Shown here one piece after another: positions 8,547-16,502 of a stretch of DNA of 64,000 bases. Under the pieces are notes generated by a model that saw only the letters and a list, made by a program, of their open reading frames with translations, had not been told where the DNA came from and did no database searches. The DNA comes from Methylocystis iwaonis (GTDB lineage: Bacteria > Pseudomonadota > Alphaproteobacteria > Rhizobiales > Beijerinckiaceae). Where the stretch lies: contig NZ_AP027144.1 in assembly GCF_027925385.1 (NCBI RefSeq), forward strand, positions 1-64,000, read 5' to 3'. The position numbers were made by a program, and so were the translations under genes. Position 1 is the stretch's first letter. The number at the start of each line of letters is the position of its first letter.

Positions 8547-8889
8547 TTAGCGGTAGACGCCATCGGACCCGCGCCGCGCCTCGATGGTGTGGCGGGGGTC
8601 GTACCGCAGGGCTGCGATAGGACCGGCGCGGCGGGTTGCAGCGGCGGCGGCGGCTTTGACGGCGGCGGAGGCCATTTCGGCAAGGCGTTTGGCGGCGATC
8701 GCGATGACGTCGGGCTCCACGCCGTAGCGGCGCAGGGCGGCGGCGGCGCCGCCCGGCTGCTGGCGCGAGGCGAGGGCGGCGAGCGGGGCGTTGTTCCGCG
8801 ATCGGGGCGGCCTCCTGCTCCTTCCACGCGCGGGCCATGGCGATTTTGCGGGGGACTCCCTCGCCAACAAGTTTTTTGGCGCGTCGCAT
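8547..8889 (-). pseudogene. Small plasmid protein, frameshifted
   Basis: The likely start MRRAKKLVGEGVPRKIAMARAWKEQEAAPIAEQ is in one frame. The continuation APLAALASRQQPGGAAAALRR, then VEPDVIAIAAKRLAEM, is in the next. Removing one base near 8790 joins them into a coherent protein of about 113 residues ending GSDGVYR. The gene is therefore either disabled or the sequence has a one-base error in a G/C-rich run. Its function is unknown; it lies between the DUF3560 gene and the coiled-coil gene. Confidence 0.6.
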
Positions 8890-8958
8890 GACGGCGCTGC
8901 GGTCAAATTTCGGCTGTTTCGTCGATGGGCCTTTCTCGGGGAGTTGGGATGATCTGCG

Positions 8959-9840
8959 TTAGGCGAGGGGGAGGGGCTCCAAAGAGCCTTCTGAAAAGAT
9001 GTCGCTGTAGGGGCGCCCGTTGAATTCGTATTGGACGCGGTAGCCGCGCCGGGTCACTCGCGTAACGACGCCTTCGAATGTCGCGGCGAGGCGCATGGCG
9101 ATGACCTTCTGACCGGCCTTGAATTTGGGCTCGGGGATATCCTCCGGGGAGCCTTTGGCGACAAGCGTGGCCCACGATTTGTCTATGGTCTCCGTGAAAC
9201 CCCGGCCGGTATAATTGACGGTGAAAGTCTTCGGGTTGGCGCTAACAACGACGCCTTCGCCAAAGATCGGGTCCTTGATCGTGTCGCCGACGCCAATAGC
9301 GGCGGCGTTCGCGTCGCGCTCGATCTGGCGGCGGGTCTCGGCGTCGCCATTGACGCGGACGGGTGCGAGCGTCTCGGCGAGTCGGCGCAGGCTCTCGGCC
9401 TCCGCGAGGGCCTGTCCCGCGTCCATGAAAGCCTTGTCGGCGCGCTCGATGAGCTTGCGGTGTCGGCGCGCGGAGTGGTGGCCGATTTTTACGGGCTCTC
9501 CAAGCGCGAGAAATTCCCGCTCATGCGGCGCGATGCGGTTGCGCGCCGTCTGCGCGCGTTTGTCGGCCGCGTCGGCGCGCTTCAAAAGGCGTTGCCGGCG
9601 CCGCTCTTGGCGGTCCTGCCGATAAGCGCGCAACGCCTCACCCGCTAGGGGCTCGAATGCGTCGTCTGCGATCTCGAGTTCGCCGGCGCCGAGGCGCGCG
9701 CGCTCGATGACCGGCGCAGCGCGCGCCATGTCCTCCACGCGGAAAAGGTAGCCCATTTGGTCGCGTGACCAAAGGCCGCCAGCAGCTCGCAATTCGCGGC
9801 GGACGGGGTAGGTTTTGCCTGTGACCAGATAAGCGCGCAT
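8959..9840 (-). CDS. DUF3560-domain protein
   Basis: This protein of about 293 residues is taken to start at the ATG at 9840; the longer frame would run back into the upstream gene. After a short N-terminal module (MRAYLVTGKTYPVRRELRAAG, which recurs in plasmid proteins) comes a DUF3560 region at about residues 83-155 with the characteristic KIGHHSARRHRK motif and long helices. The C-terminus (about 185-290) has two small beta-barrel-like segments (GDTIKDPIFGEGVVV and GQKVIAMRLAATFEGVV). DUF3560 proteins are frequent on conjugative plasmids near DUF932 genes; their activity is not known to me. Confidence 0.8.
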   Translation of the reverse strand: MRAYLVTGKTYPVRRELRAAGGLWSRDQMGYLFRVEDMARAAPVIERARLGAGELEIADDAFEPLAGEALRAYRQDRQERRRQRLLKRADAADKRAQTARNRIAPHEREFLALGEPVKIGHHSARRHRKLIERADKAFMDAGQALAEAESLRRLAETLAPVRVNGDAETRRQIERDANAAAIGVGDTIKDPIFGEGVVVSANPKTFTVNYTGRGFTETIDKSWATLVAKGSPEDIPEPKFKAGQKVIAMRLAATFEGVVTRVTRRGYRVQYEFNGRPYSDIFSEGSLEPLPLA

Positions 9841-9935
9841 GGGTCGGCCCTGAGAAAACGTGCGGGGAGCGGCCGGCGCCGCTTTGCGGCGCCGGAGTTT
9901 TTTGGCGCGCCCCGCGAAGGGCGCACCCTTGTCGG

Positions 9936-10832
9936 TTAGGCGGCGGATTTGAGAAGTTGCGCCATCCGTTCGCCCAAAACCCAAAGGGCCTTGTTGAGCT
10001 TCACGTCTTGGTCGATGCCGTTGATTTCGCGCGTAGTGACCATGCGGCCACGGCGTCGGCGTCCGCGTTCGTCCGTGGTCGCGGGGGCGCGAGCGGAGAG
10101 GCCCCCACGAATGACGTTTTCTTGTATGACGTTAAAGGTGGTCCACAAATCGCCTGCGGTGTCGTCTGCGCGACGGGGCGCAAGCAACTGCGCGGGCTGA
10201 ATGGGGGTCGCGACCTTACCCTCAGCGTCGGCAAAGCGAAGTATATGCGCGCTTTCCGCAAGAGCGGCCTTCGCCTCGTAGGGCAGTTTCACATTGCCCC
10301 AGTCCTGCGGGGCGGCAAGGATGTTTTCAGCCTCGCCGAGAACACGATAGGTGCCCTCGATAACCTTGCCGATAGCGTCGCCGCTATGCCTGACCTTCAC
10401 GCTGTCTATGGTGGCGGTCTGCGCGACAAGCGAGTTTTTGCAGCGGATGCGGAACAAGCCGGCCATGAGGTCGTAAGCGCTCGTTCCGTCGTTCGCGTTC
10501 TTGAGGATGATCTCGCAAATGGTGTCGCCAACCTGATAGGCGCGGGCGTCGTCGAGGCGGCGCAAGCGGATGATATGTTTCGTGAAGTCGTACTTGCTAT
10601 CGTCGCGCGAGCGAGACTGACGAACGGCGACGGGGGCGAAGCCTTCTTTTTGCAGACCTCGCAAAACTTCGATTGTGGGAATAGGGGCGAAGCGTTCCGA
10701 ACGGCTGGCGTGTGCCTCAACGGCGAAGATAGAAGGCGCGGCGCGGCGCATTTCGTCGTCGGTGAGAGCGCGAGCGGAACCGTCGAAAGCGGCAGTGCGG
10801 GGAGCATAGATAGTGTGGTTCATAGCAAACAT
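9936..10832 (-). CDS. DUF932 (DUF945) plasmid protein
   Basis: This 298-residue protein has the DUF932 pattern: an N-terminal PTIEVLRGLQKEGFAPV segment, YDFTKHIIRLRR, and the central LFRIRCKNSLV and SVKVRHSG motifs. Family members are carried by phages and conjugative plasmids, often in the region that enters recipients first. Start 10832 (MFAMNH) is chosen because GGAGAG lies 4-5 nt upstream, matching the ssb start context at 48815. A strong sigma70-like promoter, conserved with that of ssb, lies about 40-65 bp upstream. It heads the leftward operon. Confidence 0.85.
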   Translation of the reverse strand: MFAMNHTIYAPRTAAFDGSARALTDDEMRRAAPSIFAVEAHASRSERFAPIPTIEVLRGLQKEGFAPVAVRQSRSRDDSKYDFTKHIIRLRRLDDARAYQVGDTICEIILKNANDGTSAYDLMAGLFRIRCKNSLVAQTATIDSVKVRHSGDAIGKVIEGTYRVLGEAENILAAPQDWGNVKLPYEAKAALAESAHILRFADAEGKVATPIQPAQLLAPRRADDTAGDLWTTFNVIQENVIRGGLSARAPATTDERGRRRRGRMVTTREINGIDQDVKLNKALWVLGERMAQLLKSAA

Positions 10833-10868
10833 TTTTCTCTCCATTTGTTTAGCAATCTTATGTCCCTT

Positions 10869-10897
10869 AATATAGGGCCATTCTATTCTTTCGTCAA
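10869..10897 (-). promoter_or_regulatory. Sigma70-like promoter of DUF932 operon
   Basis: On the minus strand TTGACG (10892-10897) and TATATT (10869-10874) are separated by exactly 17 bp. The same boxes and spacing recur at 48865-48893 before ssb, although the spacer sequence has diverged, which argues for selection on the promoter. Confidence 0.8.
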
Positions 10898-10910
10898 TTT
10901 AAAAAGGCAG

Positions 10911-11299
10911 CCAATGTGATTTTACGTTTTGTTTTTATTTGTGTTCCGCGCTCCGATGTTCCTTGTTCGACGCGCCGCAGGCGTGGCGAAAAGCAGACGT
11001 TCCTCGTCCCGACGCCTTTGGCGTCAACGCCGCGCGCAGCGCGAGTCACCCGCAAGGGGCGTCGCTTGCGACGCAGCGCATTTACGCGCTTGACTGCGCG
11101 AGCACGGCGTTATGCTGATGGGTCGAGACGAGAACGAAAAAATATGTGCGCCGAAGGCGCACGCCGCTTAGAATCGGCGTCGCGCTTTGCGCGACCACAT
11201 AGGATGATGCGCGATGGGATCGTTACCCGAAGGGCGGAGACCCGCAGGGGCTCCGGGAGCGCCGACGGCGCGAGTAGAGCCCGGCCCGGAGGGCGCGCC
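10911..11299. repeat. Hairpin-rich long direct repeat, copy A
   Basis: This 389-bp segment is nearly identical to 48908-49267. It contains a string of small perfect hairpins with 6-7 bp GC stems and 2-3 nt loops: 11011-11025 (GACGCC/GGCGTC), 11059-11074 (GCGTCGC/GCGACGC), 11146-11162 (GTGCGCC/GGCGCAC) and 11179-11195 (GTCGCGC/GCGCGAC). The last lies in about 30 bp missing from copy B. Differences from copy B within hairpins fall in loops (TTT versus TTC, GAA versus GAG), so the stems are kept. No convincing open reading frame spans it. Confidence 0.9.
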
Positions 11300-11326
11300 C
11301 TTAAACGACGGAGAAGGAGGCGGCGA

Positions 11327-11950
11327 ATGATACGACGGCAACGACGCGGATGGATGCTTTTGTTTATTGGGCTGACGACGTTTCTGCCGATTGAGCTTCG
11401 AGCGGAGGCGGGGCGTCACGTGTCGATTTACTACGCGCCCGAAACGAATTTGGAAGAGATTGACGTGAACATTTTGAACCAGGCGTCACCCGGTTCGACG
11501 ATAAATTTTGCTGCATTCGTGTTAAGCGATTATCGCGTCATCAACGCCTTGCGAGAAGCGGCGGACAAAGGGGTAAAGGTTCGCGTCTATTTGGACCCTC
11601 GGGAACTGCAACAGCTCCATTTGTTCGATAAGCACCCATTGACTCGCCTGTCACGCACCCAAAATGTTTCGATCCGCGTGAAATCCACTGACGGGGGACT
11701 GATGCACCTGAAAGGGTACACCATCGGCGACGTAATTTTGCGAACGGGTTCGGCAAATGACTCGGTGTCTGGTCTGGCGCGACAGGACAATGATTTGGTG
11801 CTGGTAACTGAGCGGGAGGCAGCGCAGAGTTTCAATCAGAAATTCGAGCTGATGTGGGCGCGACCGTCAAATCAAAGGTTTGAGACGTTTTACGAGTCCC
11901 TGGCGGCCAGCGGCGAGACGGGGAGAGAAGCGAAAGACGCCGGCCGATAG
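11327..11950 (+). CDS. Exported phospholipase D-family nuclease
   Basis: This 207-residue protein starts at 11327, where AAGGAGG precedes the ATG by 6 nt. An N-terminal hydrophobic signal (about residues 9-26) is followed by one PLD-family module. That module has a HxK motif at about 127-129 (MHLKGYTIGD) and the following GSAND, as in the small Nuc endonuclease of conjugative plasmids such as pKM101. Single-HKD enzymes dimerise to form the active site. Export to the periplasm next to transfer genes fits a role in processing stray DNA or in entry. It begins directly after repeat A. Confidence 0.85.
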   Translation: MIRRQRRGWMLLFIGLTTFLPIELRAEAGRHVSIYYAPETNLEEIDVNILNQASPGSTINFAAFVLSDYRVINALREAADKGVKVRVYLDPRELQQLHLFDKHPLTRLSRTQNVSIRVKSTDGGLMHLKGYTIGDVILRTGSANDSVSGLARQDNDLVLVTEREAAQSFNQKFELMWARPSNQRFETFYESLAASGETGREAKDAGR

Positions 11951-11961
11951 GCCGGCGTCTT
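11934..11961 (+). terminator. Bidirectional terminator
   Basis: A perfect 12-bp stem (AAGACGCCGGCC / GGCCGGCGTCTT) with a GATA loop overlaps the nuclease stop codon and sits between two convergent genes. T-rich sequence follows on the plus strand. Confidence 0.85.
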
Positions 11962-12850
11962 AAGACTTTTCTTTCGCCATCACGCGCCATATTTCGGCGT
12001 AGTCGTCGCTCGTCCTTGGGCATTGAATGTCGCTTTCAATGTGTGGGTTGGCTATGGCGAATTGTTTCGCGCCGGTGAGGCCGACAGGATCGGGGTCGGC
12101 AAAGATGGTGACGCGCCGGGTCGCGGGTGGGAGTCTAACAAGCGAGTATCGCTCTGCGCCCAACGTGGCCCAGCTCGGAAGGTTATGAATGAGCATTGCA
12201 GCCCATGCGGTTTCGAAGCCTTCGGCAAGGCCAATGTGTTCGGCGACGGGAGCGAGGCGCAAAGCGCCGGCGCCAAGCGGGCCGACGGATCTCCGCGGTT
12301 CTAAGACGTCGGCTTTCGAGCGCCCTGTAGGGTCGAGAAAAGTGATTTGAACCGCGGTGAGTTCGCGAGCGACGTTCTGGACAGCGGCGATCAGACAGGG
12401 GAACGCTCGATCGCGATCGTATTTATAGGACCGAAGGAATCGGATGGATGAGGGCGGCGCGAAGTCAAACCCGCGCGAGCGAAGATAGGTCTCGGCGGGG
12501 GTTCCCGGCGTGGGAATGGCGGCGCGCCAGAGCTTGAGAGCCCAAGCGCTGGTGGTTCGCTTCGGCGCCACCACAGGCGTCGGTGGAGACTTCTCGTAAG
12601 GAAGAGGGAGCCCACTGGCGGTAAGTCGCGCGATTTCAGCTAGGACGTCGGAAGGGCGGCAGCCCGCAAAGCAATGAACCACGAGGCCCTTGTCGCCATC
12701 AGAGACGCCGAGAGACGGTTTGAGGTCTCGGCGGCCTTTACCGTGGGACGGGACGGGGCAATGGCAAATGTACCCGCCTCCGGTAGGTCGGCCGCGCAAA
12801 TATTTGGCGACGGTGGCTGCTGTGAGCTTCACAACAGCGAGCCGTTCCAC
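11960..12850 (-). CDS. Primase-like Toprim protein with CHC2 zinc finger
   Basis: This 296-residue protein has an N-terminal zinc-binding motif (C29-x-C31, H36, HCFAGC at 59-64) like DnaG-type CHC2 fingers. A linker follows, then a C-terminal Toprim domain with the acidic motif LAEGFETAWAA and the DxD motif IFADPDPVG. Such proteins are plasmid or phage primases or related DNA-priming enzymes used in lagging-strand or recipient complementary-strand synthesis. The helicase part of phage-type primases is absent. Its first codons overlap the upstream lipoprotein gene by 22 bp, so they are probably co-transcribed. Confidence 0.8.
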   Translation of the reverse strand: MERLAVVKLTAATVAKYLRGRPTGGGYICHCPVPSHGKGRRDLKPSLGVSDGDKGLVVHCFAGCRPSDVLAEIARLTASGLPLPYEKSPPTPVVAPKRTTSAWALKLWRAAIPTPGTPAETYLRSRGFDFAPPSSIRFLRSYKYDRDRAFPCLIAAVQNVARELTAVQITFLDPTGRSKADVLEPRRSVGPLGAGALRLAPVAEHIGLAEGFETAWAAMLIHNLPSWATLGAERYSLVRLPPATRRVTIFADPDPVGLTGAKQFAIANPHIESDIQCPRTSDDYAEIWRVMAKEKS

Positions 12851-13221
12851 TTGTTAGCGGCTTTGAAGAAGATGGCGACACGGCCGGATGGTTCGCGCTG
12901 CATCTCGTCGAAGGTTATGGAGAGAGTGCACGTTACTCCGGTTGGGATGGTGGCGCCCTGAATCATCGGAACTTGCGCGCCTTCGTTGCATTTCTCGATC
13001 TTTATGATGAAGGCTGCGCGCTTCCTTTTTTTGGCGGCGAGACACTCCGGCGATTGTTGCTGTTTGGTGGGGTCAACGAGAGACATGCACTCGTTTATCG
13101 GGCCTTCACTGTAGAGAGCGTCCGCTGCTTGCTGATCGGTTGGAATGTCGACGGAGGGCTTGCAGCCGGAAGCCGAGATTGCCAACGCAGCGAGATAAGC
13201 GAGGCGAAAGTGAGGCTTCAT
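12829..13221 (-). CDS. Small lipoprotein
   Basis: This 130-residue protein has a signal sequence with a lipobox (ISASGC, Cys at about residue 20), so it should be anchored in a membrane by lipidation. The mature part contains three or four further Cys residues and is not recognised. It belongs to the leftward run of exported proteins opposite the virB operon and could assist mating-pair formation or entry exclusion; neither is shown. Confidence 0.7.
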   Translation of the reverse strand: MKPHFRLAYLAALAISASGCKPSVDIPTDQQAADALYSEGPINECMSLVDPTKQQQSPECLAAKKRKRAAFIIKIEKCNEGAQVPMIQGATIPTGVTCTLSITFDEMQREPSGRVAIFFKAANKWNGSLL

Positions 13222-13264
13222 TTTCGGTCTTCCTTAGCGACGCGTGAGGGGTGGCGACAGTTGG

Positions 13265-13849
13265 CTATTTGAGGGGATTCTGCCTTGTGGTGAGGGCATT
13301 GGACATGATGGCGTGAGGGTGGGGCAAATCAGGCGCAGCCCATAGGCCGCGCTTCTCCTTTTTCGCGGTCAGTTCGGCGATGAGATAGGGTTGATAGACC
13401 GCCTTCCCGCTCGCGGCGAGGGCGGCGAAGCCGAAACCCTCGGTGGTTAGGATGGTGCCTAGATCAAGGGTATTTGCGCCGACGTGCGCCGCGCAGATCG
13501 CGAGGATCACGGGCGGAGTTCCGGTTTGCGCGAGCGCCGTACACGTGGGTTTGGTGTCGCGGGCGAGGGCGGCGAGATAAGCAAGGGAGGCTTCGCCGCA
13601 ATCAGTTTTCCGCCCTGCCTGATTTGTGAAAGCGGTGCCACGAATGCAGGATTGCACGCCGTACAGGCGAATGGTTTGTCCGTTCTGAACCCACGTGTCC
13701 CCTGTAATGAAGGTGACGCCTCTTTGGGGGATGTCAAAGACAGATGTAGTTTTCGGATGCGTGTTGGGGAGGGGCGTCGGCGTGAGGGCTGTTTGGGCGA
13801 TGGCAGCAGTGGCGATTAAGGAAGTGGCCACGACAAGGGCGTTTCGCAT
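13265..13849 (-). CDS. Exported SNase-like (thermonuclease fold) protein
   Basis: From the ATG at 13849 this is a 194-residue protein with a clear signal peptide (ALVVATSLIATAAIAQT). The mature part resembles staphylococcal-nuclease-like proteins found beside T4SS genes: GDTWVQNGQTIRLYGVQSC near residue 55 and AKKEKRGLWAAPD near 170. The Arg/Asp/Glu active-site set of true nucleases is not clearly present, since the usual GIDxPE reads GVQSCIR. It may bind DNA or have lost activity. Confidence 0.65.
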   Translation of the reverse strand: MRNALVVATSLIATAAIAQTALTPTPLPNTHPKTTSVFDIPQRGVTFITGDTWVQNGQTIRLYGVQSCIRGTAFTNQAGRKTDCGEASLAYLAALARDTKPTCTALAQTGTPPVILAICAAHVGANTLDLGTILTTEGFGFAALAASGKAVYQPYLIAELTAKKEKRGLWAAPDLPHPHAIMSNALTTRQNPLK

Positions 13850-13878
13850 AGGGGCTTCGCGCGTTATGAGGGAGCGAA

Positions 13879-14556
13879 TTAGGCGGAAAGGCTGACGGCG
13901 GGGGTGGTCGGCGCTGGCGTGGTTGGGAAGTCGCCGGGGCCGGACGGGCAACCGCCGTTGGAACCAGAGGAACCGGAGTCATTTTTGCAATTTGGGTCGG
14001 TCAGAGAGCGCGCGTTTTTCGCCATGTCGCAAATCGTCGTGCCGTTACTGTCTTGAAATCCCGAGCAGTGCCCTGAGTTTAGCATCTTTTGGCAGTTACC
14101 AGTCCCGAGCTGGATGCAAGAGGCGACAAAGCCCGCGTCGACTTTTTGACCGTCGAATGTACCCATGGACATTAGTTGGCTGACGGTGCCGGAATTGTAG
14201 CCGTCGTTCGTTAGTTTTGCCCATGTGTCAGCCTGAAACTGTAATGATTGGCATCCAAATTGCTCACGGGTCATGCCGTTCGCATATTTCTTTATATTTG
14301 AATTGTTGAGCTGAAAAATGCCGGTGCAACAGGACTCGTTATAGATTCCCTTGTTTCCGCCGGATTCGAAACGACCGAGGCCGCCGAGCGAGCAAGAGGT
14401 GCTTTTGAGCTCGTCTCGTAACGATGAATTGTTGACCGCGTTTGTGATTTCCTGCGCGGAATAGTTCGTCTTCTCGCAATACTGCGCGGCATAGACGGTT
14501 GTGCTAAACGCGCTAATGAAGTTGATTGCCAGGCGACGAAAATGGCGCTTGTGCAT
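13879..14556 (-). CDS. Exported lysozyme-like protein
   Basis: This 225-residue protein has an N-terminal signal (about residues 9-23), a Cys-rich body and a Pro/Ser/Gly-rich tail. GRFESGGNKG, followed by CCTGIFQLNNSN, matches the catalytic Glu and the Gx(F/L)Q motif of lytic transglycosylase/lysozyme folds, so it may cut peptidoglycan for the transfer apparatus alongside VirB1. Eleven or more Cys residues suggest disulfides. Overall similarity to VirB1 at 16503 is low, so it is not a recent duplicate. Confidence 0.65.
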   Translation of the reverse strand: MHKRHFRRLAINFISAFSTTVYAAQYCEKTNYSAQEITNAVNNSSLRDELKSTSCSLGGLGRFESGGNKGIYNESCCTGIFQLNNSNIKKYANGMTREQFGCQSLQFQADTWAKLTNDGYNSGTVSQLMSMGTFDGQKVDAGFVASCIQLGTGNCQKMLNSGHCSGFQDSNGTTICDMAKNARSLTDPNCKNDSGSSGSNGGCPSGPGDFPTTPAPTTPAVSLSA

Positions 14557-14587
14557 TTAAGTTATCCTTTAGTCGGTACGCGTCGCT

Positions 14588-15142
14588 TCATTTCAGGGTA
14601 ATGGATCGCTGGCAGGCTGGGAGCATTTTGCCGCCGACTCTTGTTTGCAGTCGAAGGACGCCACGGTCGCGGTCGAACGCGACGAACGTATCGTCGTCGC
14701 GGTTTTGCGCAGGCAAGTCCGAGTCGTTATGATCGATATAACAGCCGGTCGCTTTCTGAATGTTGATGAGCTTGCCGTTTTTCAGGCGAGCGATTTTTAC
14801 ATCGCAAATCTCAGGCTCGATATTCGATGCGAAATTATTGGCGGCGCCTTCGCAAGAGCGGGTCGACGCGATCGAGACAATCAGCGTCTCGCCGTCGAGC
14901 GGAAAGTCTTTCGAGATGATGCTGAGTGCTGCGTTCTCGTTTGGAGCGAGGGTTTTTTGAAGGTCTTTGTCGGCGCGGACGAACGCGTTTTGACTTTGGA
15001 TTTCGCTGCGCCAGATGACGGCGAGCGGGTTCGTGGGCGGAAGCGAGCGCGCGTTGCTGTAAGACATCGGTTGCGAAGCTTGGGCAAGCGCAGAAACCGG
15101 AGCGGCAAATAGGAAGGCGACACAAGTTGAGGCGATGCACAT
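14588..15142 (-). CDS. Exported protein of unknown function
   Basis: The start at 15142 is chosen because GCAGGAGC lies just upstream and a signal peptide (CVAFLFAAPVSALAQA) follows. The 184-residue product is not recognised. It is alpha/beta-like with four Cys in the mature part. It is part of the leftward export-rich gene run next to the virB operon. Confidence 0.65.
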   Translation of the reverse strand: MCIASTCVAFLFAAPVSALAQASQPMSYSNARSLPPTNPLAVIWRSEIQSQNAFVRADKDLQKTLAPNENAALSIISKDFPLDGETLIVSIASTRSCEGAANNFASNIEPEICDVKIARLKNGKLINIQKATGCYIDHNDSDLPAQNRDDDTFVAFDRDRGVLRLQTRVGGKMLPACQRSITLK

Positions 15143-15337
15143 AGCGAAGCTCCTGCGAGAGTTTCGCGAGCGCCAGCCTTCGTCCTGAAGCGGTGTCAAG
15201 GCCGCGCGTAGCGCGCCCGAAGGGTTGCCTTGATCTCGCGCCGGGCGAGGGCAAGCTGCATGCTCTCGTCGGGCGAGATGAGCTGTATCGCGTGGAAACA
15301 TGATCGTCCTCCGAAATCGCGGCGTCTCCAGCGACGG

Positions 15338-15892
15338 CTACTTGGTTACGTCGAGTGCGGTTGTGAACGAGCATCTGGCGAACAGGTGGCCGTTCAACAC
15401 GGCGGATGTCGTCATTTGAGGCGTGCCGTCAATGACACGGAAGGTTGCTTGCGCGGCGTTCCAGCCGAAATCTGAAACAGTCGGTGAGGCGTTTTCGCGG
15501 TGGACAATGCAAATGTCGTTGATTTGGCGGGGGCCTGAGACGCGGCCATCAGAGAAGAATCGCATGGTGCGGGCCGGACAGGTCGAAATGGTCGCGCCGT
15601 TCTCGGAAGCGATGGGTGCGCAGGCGCGGACGGAATAGAAGACGCCAATTTCTTGGCGGGAGTCGGGACGAGCAATGCTGATGTGAGCCGCGAATGCCTT
15701 GCCGTCGCCCTCCGGGGACAGCTCGGGCTCGGAATAGAAAAACTTAGTCCAATGTAGATCCGCGTCGTTCTGGGGGAGGCGTTCAAAGCTCGTGTATGTG
15801 AACGGCACGGGGCCAACTTGCTCGGCGACGGCGGGGAGCGCGGCGGCAAGAAAAGCAGCGATAAAAATAGGCTGGCTGCGGAGCATGGGCAT
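15338..15892 (-). CDS. Exported protein of unknown function
   Basis: From the ATG at 15892 the 184-residue product has a signal peptide (FIAAFLAAALPAVAEQ) and a beta-rich mature region with four Cys. No family is recognised. Length, topology and position parallel the neighbour at 14588-15142, so both may serve the same envelope function. The frame continues upstream to 16246 but that part overlaps the membrane protein gene and is a shadow. Confidence 0.65.
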   Translation of the reverse strand: MPMLRSQPIFIAAFLAAALPAVAEQVGPVPFTYTSFERLPQNDADLHWTKFFYSEPELSPEGDGKAFAAHISIARPDSRQEIGVFYSVRACAPIASENGATISTCPARTMRFFSDGRVSGPRQINDICIVHRENASPTVSDFGWNAAQATFRVIDGTPQMTTSAVLNGHLFARCSFTTALDVTK

Positions 15893-15903
15893 TGGCGTAC
15901 CGC

Positions 15904-16314
15904 CTAATCGCGTGAAAAATCTCTTTGACTGCGGAACGCGCCCTCGTGAAGAAAGGAGGGAACGAACGCCAACAGGAATGAGAGAACGGCAAATCCGATT
16001 AGTTGTCCGATTCTCTCGGCCGGCCCACCCGGCAGGGGAGAGAACGCGGATACCGCAAAACAGAAGATGCCGATGGAATAGAACCCATGGACAAGGCCGA
16101 GCGCGATGGCGGTCGCTCTGGCAGAAGCGGATATAGCTGCTACTGCGACGGAAAGCATAATCGCTGTGCCGACGCCGATCGTGGCCGAGCGGAAAAAGAA
16201 CCCTGCTGCAGCCGCCGCGATAATGATCTCTAGGAATATAAGCCATGAACCGTCCAGAGAGCGGTCGAGTTCGGCCTGACGAATGGCCGCGCGGAAATCA
16301 TTGGTTCGCGACAT
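15904..16314 (-). CDS. Four-helix integral membrane protein
   Basis: The start at 16314 follows GAGGAGG. The 136-residue product has about four hydrophobic helices (IFLEIIIAAAAAGFFF, TAIMLSVAVAAISAS, ATAIALGLVHGFYSIGIFCF, LIGFAVLSFLLAFVPSF). It is the first gene leftward from the divergent region facing virB1. It is not recognised; an accessory of the mating channel or entry exclusion is conceivable from position. Confidence 0.65.
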   Translation of the reverse strand: MSRTNDFRAAIRQAELDRSLDGSWLIFLEIIIAAAAAGFFFRSATIGVGTAIMLSVAVAAISASARATAIALGLVHGFYSIGIFCFAVSAFSPLPGGPAERIGQLIGFAVLSFLLAFVPSFLHEGAFRSQRDFSRD

Positions 16315-16502
16315 AGCCTCCTCCTCGAAAAAGTTGAATCGCAATCTGCATTTAAGCCCGTATTTGGGTCGGTCGAACCCGCATCGACGACACTCAATAT
16401 GACCTGGGCGCAACAGAAGGTTTACCGCGGACACGGTCAACAGACAAGAGATTGCCGGACGAATAGTCTCGCGGTAGAACAGGGCTCTATTAAGAGGCCA
16501 CT

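Noticed and set aside
10916-11326. In-frame N-terminal extension of the PLD nuclease through repeat A
   Set aside because: Extension is Arg-rich translation of hairpins and would hide the signal peptide; AAGGAGG marks the start at 11327. The corresponding frame in copy B leads nowhere.
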